DNA from: Deltaproteobacteria bacterium
GTDB taxonomy: Bacteria; Desulfobacterota; Desulfobacteria; Desulfobacterales; ETH-SRB1
Direction: 5' to 3'
DNA: 12,876 nt
Assembly (NCBI GenBank): GCA_030262795.1
Contig: JAJSZO010000024.1
Span: 1 to 12,876, forward strand
Every line of letters starts with the position of its first letter. Position 1 is the stretch's first letter. Position numbers and translations under genes: made by a program. The notes below the pieces were generated by a model, which saw only the letters and a list, made by a program, of their open reading frames with translations, had not been told where the DNA came from and ran no database searches. Of the stretch, positions 7,697 through 12,876 are shown piece by piece.

Positions 7697-9076
7697 ATGA
7701 AATCAAAGCTTATTTTATGTGTTTTATTAATATTGCTCCTAATCGGATGTGCTGATAATGATGAGCCGACCGTACAGAAAAGATATGATTTTAAAGGAAC
7801 TTCCAAACAAACCGAAAAAACACTGAACTGGATGGGACACTGGCTTGGCGATCATGATCGTGAAACCCTTGTGCGGGAGATTGCCCAGGATTTTGAATTA
7901 CTGAATCCCGATATAAATATTAATCTCAAATTTCCCGGTCAAATAATGGGATTACGCAGTAGAGAGAAAACAGGTAAATTTATAGCCAACATGATAAAAA
8001 CAGGTAATATAGAGTGGGATATTGTATGGCTGGATGACTTCATTTACCTGCGAGCTGCAGAAGAACTGGGAGATCTCCAATGGGGCAAAAAATATCTTGT
8101 GAATTTTGAAGATGTGCCCGGTTTTAAAGAAACACAGAAATCCTTTATCATAAATGATCCTGTTTACAGAGAACAAACAGGAGGCATAATAGCAGGGCCG
8201 TATATAGAAGGTTATTACTATGCAATTTACTATAATAAAGACGTTGCAGAAACAATGAGTCTTCAAATAAAAGAGTATGGTATGACTTTTGACGATCTAT
8301 TAGAATACGTTCAAACTGTATATAAATACAATAAGGAACATAATAGTAATATTGCAGCATTTTATGAAAGCAAGAACTATATTACTATGGAATTATTATT
8401 CCGGAACCTCTATAAATCCGAGCTCAAAGATTTCAAGAAAATTAAAGAAGAAACAGGCTCAGAACAAAAAAACAACGCTCTCCTGAGGACTTTTAATGCT
8501 TTTGAAGAGCTGGGCAAATATAATCCGTTAATAGATTCCCATAAGGAAAATATCTGGTATCAGACAAGACATTTTATATTGAAAGATAAATGTTTGTTTT
8601 ATGTTAACGGCGTCTGGATGTATAATCACTGGATGAGCATGGACGAAGAAGAAACAAAAAAGATGATTCCCGCAGAACTGCCGGTATTTCAGAAAGTGGA
8701 CTATTACCTTGGAGGCTTTATTCCGGCATGGGCTGTAATGAAAAATTCCCCAAATAAAGAAGAAGCAATTAAGCTTTTGATGTTCTGGAGCAGAGCACGG
8801 GTTGCCGAGAAATGGGTTCGGTATGCAAAAGCGCCTACAGGACTGGCTGGCAATATCAGTTCTTCTGATATCGGCGCTGATCCTTTTGCTCGATTCCTTA
8901 CAAAGATCACAGATAAATATGGCAGCAATGTTCATTATAGCGCTAATGCAGGATACATCCTGGGAGAAAAAAATCAGCTTCTGCAGCAGAAGATCAACAA
9001 AAAACTGTTGCAGCTATTAGACGGCAATATAACCGCTCAACAGGCTTATAATGAGATTATGAAAGAGGTTATATGA
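7697..9076 (+). CDS. Extracellular solute-binding lipoprotein (459 aa)
   Basis: A lipoprotein signal is clear: Lys-containing start, Leu/Ile-rich core, lipobox LIGC with Cys18, then an acidic stretch (ADNDEP); Asp at +3 rather than +2 gives no clear Lol-avoidance signal. The mature protein resembles the SBP_bac_1-like group that binds sugars and other small solutes: an early NWMGHWLGDHDRE segment, IVWLDDFIYL, then YYAIYYNKDVAE, and near the end GGFIPAWAVMKNSPNKEEAIKLL, typical of the hinge and C-lobe. Length fits the family. No permease or ATPase gene lies in the window, and the stop overlaps the ATG of the HAMP protein at 9073 by 4 bases (ATGA), so a sensory rather than transport role is likely (inference). 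The ligand cannot be told from sequence. The start lies 4 bases after the 5665 stop with only a weak ribosome-binding site, suggesting translational coupling. Confidence 0.88.
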   Translation: MKSKLILCVLLILLLIGCADNDEPTVQKRYDFKGTSKQTEKTLNWMGHWLGDHDRETLVREIAQDFELLNPDININLKFPGQIMGLRSREKTGKFIANMIKTGNIEWDIVWLDDFIYLRAAEELGDLQWGKKYLVNFEDVPGFKETQKSFIINDPVYREQTGGIIAGPYIEGYYYAIYYNKDVAETMSLQIKEYGMTFDDLLEYVQTVYKYNKEHNSNIAAFYESKNYITMELLFRNLYKSELKDFKKIKEETGSEQKNNALLRTFNAFEELGKYNPLIDSHKENIWYQTRHFILKDKCLFYVNGVWMYNHWMSMDEEETKKMIPAELPVFQKVDYYLGGFIPAWAVMKNSPNKEEAIKLLMFWSRARVAEKWVRYAKAPTGLAGNISSSDIGADPFARFLTKITDKYGSNVHYSANAGYILGEKNQLLQQKINKKLLQLLDGNITAQQAYNEIMKEVI

Positions 9077-9990
9077 AAAAAAATTATCTAAGTTTAAGTA
9101 CGAAAATGTTTTTATTTACTATAATGCCGTTTGTTTTGGTGATTATAATAATCAGTATATTGTCGATTCAGCACAGGATAGAATATGAAAGAAAGCTGAC
9201 TTCAAACAGAATTGAATCTTATGTAACTCTATTGGAAAGTGGCGATTTAAGCTTTAACAGCATAAAACAAAAGAAAAAAATAGAAAAACTTCTTGATGAG
9301 AAAGTTTTATCAGCCGAACTTATAAAAAGAGACCGCAGTATTGCCTTTACCACCGGCGCTCCCGAATATGAGATTAATAAAGAACAGATCAACAAAGCAT
9401 TTCAAGGTTATATTATAACTTTTACCAGACATAACAGAATCCCCGTTCAAATCTCACTGCGCCCAATTATTGTCAAAGATACAGTAGTTGCTATTCTTCA
9501 CCTTGAACTTTCATTTGAAAAATCTAACGACAGGAACAAACAATATACATTGTTTGTTCTATTCCTGAATATATTCGGTATAATATTATCATTCTTATTA
9601 ATATATTTTCTGTCTAAAAAAATTATATTAAACAGGCTTAAGGGTTTGGCTGATATGTGTTCCGAGATCAGGAGAGGCAATCTAAATCACCGGCTGTCTG
9701 TTAAATCACATGATGAGCTTGGGATACTTGCCTTAACCTTTAATAATATGACAGAGAAACTGGCTGAACGAAATAAACAGTTGAAGGATGAGAAACAGAA
9801 AGTTCTTGATAATATCAGGGAATTGGGAAAATACCGTGAACACCTTGAATCATTAATAAAAGAACGAACCAAAGAACTGGAAGAAAAAAACAAAGAACTT
9901 GAGCGATTCAATAAACTCTTCGTTGGCAGAGAGTTCAGGATCAAAGAGTTGAAAGATAAAATAAAAGAGATAGAAAAAAAGATTATCTGA
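9073..9990 (+). CDS. HAMP-domain membrane signalling protein lacking a kinase domain (305 aa)
   Basis: Two membrane segments (about 11-31 and 158-181) bracket a periplasmic region of about 125 residues, small and possibly Cache-like, though no motif proves this. A HAMP domain follows (about 182-234; GLADMCSEIRRGNLNHRL, then DELGILALTFNNM). The rest is coiled coil (about 225-305), ending ELERFNKLFVGREFRIKEL, a tail I recall from sensor proteins that stop before any kinase domain. There is no phospho-acceptor His, ATPase, methylation or cyclase domain. The segment YREHLESLIKERTKELEE resembles the coil just ahead of the kinase core in the next gene (HREHLEELINERTSELEE), so the two may pair or share a signalling register (inference). 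Its ATG overlaps the lipoprotein stop, and the 10008 kinase starts 17 bases after its own stop. The gene is notably AT-rich. It could instead be an old truncated kinase, but no kinase remnant is present. Confidence 0.85.
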   Translation: MKKNYLSLSTKMFLFTIMPFVLVIIIISILSIQHRIEYERKLTSNRIESYVTLLESGDLSFNSIKQKKKIEKLLDEKVLSAELIKRDRSIAFTTGAPEYEINKEQINKAFQGYIITFTRHNRIPVQISLRPIIVKDTVVAILHLELSFEKSNDRNKQYTLFVLFLNIFGIILSFLLIYFLSKKIILNRLKGLADMCSEIRRGNLNHRLSVKSHDELGILALTFNNMTEKLAERNKQLKDEKQKVLDNIRELGKYREHLESLIKERTKELEEKNKELERFNKLFVGREFRIKELKDKIKEIEKKII

Positions 9991-10007
9991 TAATAGAAAA
10001 AAATATT

Positions 10008-12401
10008 ATGTATAATATAAAACGAAATATTACTTTCATTATTTTCATTTTTCATTTTATGAATTCATTACTATTTGCACAAGAAAATCCAACAAAAAAC
10101 ATTCTCATCCTGAATTCTTACCACAAGGGTTTTCTCTGGACTGACAATATTGTAAAAGGGATAGAATCTGTTTGGGAACCTGAAAAAAATAATATTGAAC
10201 TTTCAATAGAATATATGGATACCAAAACCATAGGTTATGAAACAGAATACAAAAAACAACTGTATGATCTTTATAAATATAAATATAGAAATAGGAAGTT
10301 TGATCTTATTATTTCTTCTGATGATAATGCGCTTGATTTTCTCCATGAATTTCATCAAGATCTATTTCCCGGAGTTCCGATTGTTTTCTGCGGAGTGAAT
10401 AATCTCAACATTTCCAATATGATAGACAGGGAAGTGTTTACAGGGATTATTGAACTTCATTCGGTAAAAGAGACCATAGACCTTGCTTTAAGATTACATC
10501 CCGAAACAAGGCAAATCGTCTTTGTTGTTGAAAATTCGCCTACCGGAACCTATCTCTGGAACCAGATAAAAGGACTATTGAAATACTATGAAGATATACG
10601 GACAACTCGTATTGATGACAGTTTATCTATGGGGCAGATTGAGGATAAAATGAGTAAATTATCCGATGATGTAATAGTGTATTGGGGGACATTCCATCGT
10701 GATAAGTTTAGAAAATATTACTCTTTCGAAGAAGGCGCCTCGCGTGTATCCAAAGCAAGTTCGCGACCGATGTATGGGCATAGTGTGCAAATTTTACCTT
10801 ATGGTATTGTTGGAGGAAAACTGCTTGGTGGTTTTTATCATGGACAGGTTGTGGCAAAAATGACTCAACGCATTCTGAGGGGTGAAAAAGTGCGGGATAT
10901 TCCTGTGTTAACAGAGCCGCAAACCCAATATATGTTCAATTATGAACAAATGCAGCGATTTGGTATCAATACTGCCGATCTTCCGGAAGGAAGTGTTATC
11001 ATAAACAAACCTTCTTCTTTTTATGAAGAAAACAAGATTTTGATTTGGAGTGTGATTGCTTTTGTAGTTCTGCAAATGTTAATTATTATCAGTCTTATTA
11101 TGAGTATTACGAAACGCAAGAAAGCGGAGGGGGAATTGACCGAGAGCCTTCAGCGCGAACGGTTCTGGGCTGATATAATTCGAAACGCTTCTGTGGGAGT
11201 TGCCATAGGCTATTCTGATGGACACCTCGGCATGTGCAATGTTGCTTATCAGAAAATCACCGGTTACAGTGAAAAGGAATTACAAACCATTGATTGGAAT
11301 AAGATCTTGACACCCTCCGAATGGGAAAAATCAGAAACTGATAAACTACAAAAACTTCATAGAACGAAGAAGTCCGTACAATACGAAAAGGAGTATATTC
11401 GGAAGGATGGTTCAAGAGTTCCCGTTGAACTTTTGGTTCATCCGCGGTTTGATAGCGATGGAAATGTTGAATGCTATTTTGCGTTCGTGATTGACATTAC
11501 TGAGCGAAAAAAGACAGAAGAAGAACTCACAAAACACCGCGAACACCTAGAAGAGCTGATAAATGAACGAACATCCGAACTGGAAGAAAAAACAAAAAAA
11601 AATGAAGAATCACAACAAGCTCTTACTTATCTTTTGGAAGATGTAAACGAAACGCGGGCTGAACTTGATGTTTTAAACAAGCAGCTTCAAGCCGCCAACA
11701 AGGAGCTGGAAGCCTTTGCATATTCCGTATCCCATGACCTCAGGTCCCCGCTACGGAACATTGATGGTTTTTCCCAGATATTGCTGGAAGACTATTCGGA
11801 TATTTTAGATAAACAAGGACAGCACTACCTGCAGAGAGTAAGGGCAGGCACGCAGAACATGGGCCAACTGATAGATGACATTCTCACTCTTTCCCGCAGT
11901 GGACGTCATCACATGGACAAAAAAACAATCAATATAGAGTCCATTGTTAAAGAGGTTTGCAAATCACTTGAAAATGAATTAAACGACAGGAAAGTTGACT
12001 TTATGGTTCGTAAATGTCCAACTGTTTTTGCTGATTCTCATCTTGTAAAAATCATGGTTACAAACCTGCTGTCCAATGCGTTGAAGTTTACCGGAATCCG
12101 CGAAAATGCGAAAATTGAAACAGGTTCCATGGCTGAAGATGGCCATACAGTCTTTTTTGTAAAAGACAATGGAGTAGGTTTTGATATGAAATATGCTGAT
12201 AAACTGTTTATTCCGTTTCAGCGGCTCCATCGTGCAGAAGAATATGAAGGTTCAGGTATTGGCCTGGCAATTGTTCAACGTATAATTCACAGACATGGCG
12301 GCCACATCTGGGCGGAATCGGAGATAAATGTGGGAACAACGTTTTATTTTACTTTTTCCGTAAGTAATAGTTCATCGGATGAAAAACATTTGACAGGATA
12401 A
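10008..12401 (+). CDS. Membrane sensor histidine kinase with periplasmic ABC-type binding domain and one PAS domain (797 aa)
   Basis: Signal peptide 1-24 (likely cut after LFA), ABC_sub_bind-like binding domain (about 31-335), membrane segment (about 344-367), one PAS domain (about 380-500, ending VIDITERKK), coil (501-563), phospho-acceptor His576 in SVSHDLRSPLR, ATPase domain (Asn690, Asp720 in KDNGVGF, GSGIGL 748-753). No receiver is attached. Compared with the 2795 paralog, the sensor and kinase ends align without gaps but the PAS part is different and one PAS domain shorter. The kinase core is better conserved than the sensor, suggesting the ligand has diverged. A 12-residue tail (786-797) beyond the paralog's end runs into a short repeat array. 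No clear ribosome-binding site precedes the ATG at 10008; an ATG at 10059 would destroy the signal peptide. The receiver gene 32 bases downstream is the obvious partner. Confidence 0.93.
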   Translation: MYNIKRNITFIIFIFHFMNSLLFAQENPTKNILILNSYHKGFLWTDNIVKGIESVWEPEKNNIELSIEYMDTKTIGYETEYKKQLYDLYKYKYRNRKFDLIISSDDNALDFLHEFHQDLFPGVPIVFCGVNNLNISNMIDREVFTGIIELHSVKETIDLALRLHPETRQIVFVVENSPTGTYLWNQIKGLLKYYEDIRTTRIDDSLSMGQIEDKMSKLSDDVIVYWGTFHRDKFRKYYSFEEGASRVSKASSRPMYGHSVQILPYGIVGGKLLGGFYHGQVVAKMTQRILRGEKVRDIPVLTEPQTQYMFNYEQMQRFGINTADLPEGSVIINKPSSFYEENKILIWSVIAFVVLQMLIIISLIMSITKRKKAEGELTESLQRERFWADIIRNASVGVAIGYSDGHLGMCNVAYQKITGYSEKELQTIDWNKILTPSEWEKSETDKLQKLHRTKKSVQYEKEYIRKDGSRVPVELLVHPRFDSDGNVECYFAFVIDITERKKTEEELTKHREHLEELINERTSELEEKTKKNEESQQALTYLLEDVNETRAELDVLNKQLQAANKELEAFAYSVSHDLRSPLRNIDGFSQILLEDYSDILDKQGQHYLQRVRAGTQNMGQLIDDILTLSRSGRHHMDKKTINIESIVKEVCKSLENELNDRKVDFMVRKCPTVFADSHLVKIMVTNLLSNALKFTGIRENAKIETGSMAEDGHTVFFVKDNGVGFDMKYADKLFIPFQRLHRAEEYEGSGIGLAIVQRIIHRHGGHIWAESEINVGTTFYFTFSVSNSSSDEKHLTG

Positions 12402-12418
12402 CAGGATGGACATGATAT
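12393..12418 (+). repeat. Degenerate ACAGGAT-type tandem repeat
   Basis: Three units follow each other: ACAGGATA (12393-12400), ACAGGATGG (12401-12409) and ACATGATAT (12410-12418). The array covers the stop codon of the 10008 kinase gene (TAA, 12399-12401) and supplies its last residues. Similar ACAGGATTA-like strings are, from recollection, common between genes in environmental bacterial and archaeal genomes. No function is evident. Confidence 0.5.
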
Positions 12419-12433
12419 AAGGAAGGAGAAAAA

Positions 12434-12876
12434 ATGCGGCCGGAAGATATAAAAATTCTTTTAATTGAAGATAATCCTGATGATGTTGAGTTAACATTAA
12501 TGGCATTTAAAAAACACAATCTTGCTAATCACATTACTGTTGCCAGGGACGGTGAGGAGGCCCTGGACATCATATTTCACAGAGGAAAGGAAAGTGCCGG
12601 AGGGTTGAAACCCGATCTTATATTGCTGGACCTGAAGCTGCCCAAGGTAGATGGGATGGCGGTCCTCAAACAAATCAAGGAGAATTCGGAAACAAAAGTT
12701 ATTCCTGTGATTATTTTAACATCCTCAAAAGAAGAAAATGACCTTGCTGAAAGTTACCTGCTTGGCGCAAACAGTTATATCCGCAAACCGGTAAATTTTG
12801 AGAAGTTTATTGGGGTGGTAATGCAGTTGGGCTTATACTGGCTGTTAATAAATGAACCACCTCCGAATAATAGTGA
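12434..12876 (+). CDS. Rcp1-type single-domain response regulator (3' end just beyond the window)
   Basis: The start is well supported by AAGGAG (12423-12428), 5 bases ahead of the ATG. The 147 visible codons form one complete receiver: acidic residues Glu12/Asp13 in LLIEDNPDD, phospho-acceptor Asp66 in ILLDLKLP, Thr96 in IILTSSKEE, Lys118 in YIRKP. The length, the DNPDDVELTL opening and the closing QLGLYWLLINEPPP are features of the Rcp1 group, the partners of phytochrome-type histidine kinases (family knowledge). No stop occurs before the window end, but proteins of this type normally end about here, so only a few residues should be missing. Its position 32 bases after the 10008 kinase, whose core is phytochrome-like and lacks a receiver, makes it the likely phosphate acceptor. 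It has no DNA-binding output, so it probably acts by protein contact or as a relay. Confidence 0.92.
   Translation, partial: MRPEDIKILLIEDNPDDVELTLMAFKKHNLANHITVARDGEEALDIIFHRGKESAGGLKPDLILLDLKLPKVDGMAVLKQIKENSETKVIPVIILTSSKEENDLAESYLLGANSYIRKPVNFEKFIGVVMQLGLYWLLINEPPPNNS

Noticed and set aside
8528..8935. Minus-strand open frame of 135 codons inside the lipoprotein gene
   Set aside because: Cys/His/Phe-rich shadow of a clearly coding + strand; no family signature.
9991..10007. Remnant of a lost kinase domain after the HAMP protein
   Set aside because: Only 17 AT-rich bases separate it from the next gene and none resembles kinase coding sequence.
9687..10055. Minus-strand open frame of 122 codons across the end of the HAMP gene
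   Set aside because: Ser/Phe/Leu-rich shadow of an AT-rich coiled-coil coding region; no recognisable domain.
12390..12421. Promoter-like TTGACA plus TGATATAAG ahead of the 12434 receiver gene
   Set aside because: The spacing is about 20 bases, or the match at 17 is poor, and transcription would begin on top of the ribosome-binding site. The bases are also explained by the ACAGGAT repeat.

Overview
The window is packed with signal-transduction genes, all on the + strand and tightly spaced. The style of the proteins (receiver-led hybrid kinases, an Rcp1-type receiver, kinases with ABC-type substrate-binding sensor domains) suggests a Desulfobacterota-like, sensor-rich environmental bacterium. 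That placement is inferred from recollection of family style, not from a search. The 5' third looks richer in G+C than the AT-rich 7.7-11 kb part.

Layout: (1) 2-781, the 3' end of a protein with two tandem receiver (REC) domains, cut by the window start. (2) 807-2732, soluble REC-PAS-kinase-REC. (3) 2795-5533, secreted/membrane-anchored kinase with a periplasmic binding domain, two PAS domains and a kinase core. (4) 5534-5664, a 131-bp gap with dyads and a promoter-like sequence, the only sizeable gap in the window. (5) 5665-7692, a second soluble REC-PAS-kinase-REC. (6) 7697-9076, a solute-binding lipoprotein. (7) 9073-9990, a HAMP membrane protein with no kinase domain. (8) 10008-12401, a second binding-domain kinase, paralogous to gene 3. 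(9) 12434 to the window end, an Rcp1-type single receiver that is almost complete.

The main pattern is a duplicated two-gene module: a soluble REC-PAS-kinase-REC followed by a membrane kinase with a periplasmic binding domain. Copy 1 is 807+2795 and copy 2 is 5665+10008. In copy 2 a lipoprotein and a kinase-less HAMP protein lie between the two members. A 39-bp relic of the receiver-coding 3' part of the 5665-type gene survives in the gap between 807 and 2795 (37 of 39 bases match). This suggests that the middle and 3' part of gene 807 were replaced by recombination. The paralogs are mosaics: the ends are conserved and the PAS regions are unrelated or differ in number.

Possible working model (inference): the membrane kinases carry no receiver of their own, so they could phosphorylate the N-terminal receivers of the soluble hybrids and the terminal Rcp1-like receiver. 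The lipoprotein has no transporter genes beside it, so it may serve as a ligand-sensing input to the HAMP protein and/or the 10008 kinase. No RNA genes, insertion sequences or CRISPR arrays were seen.
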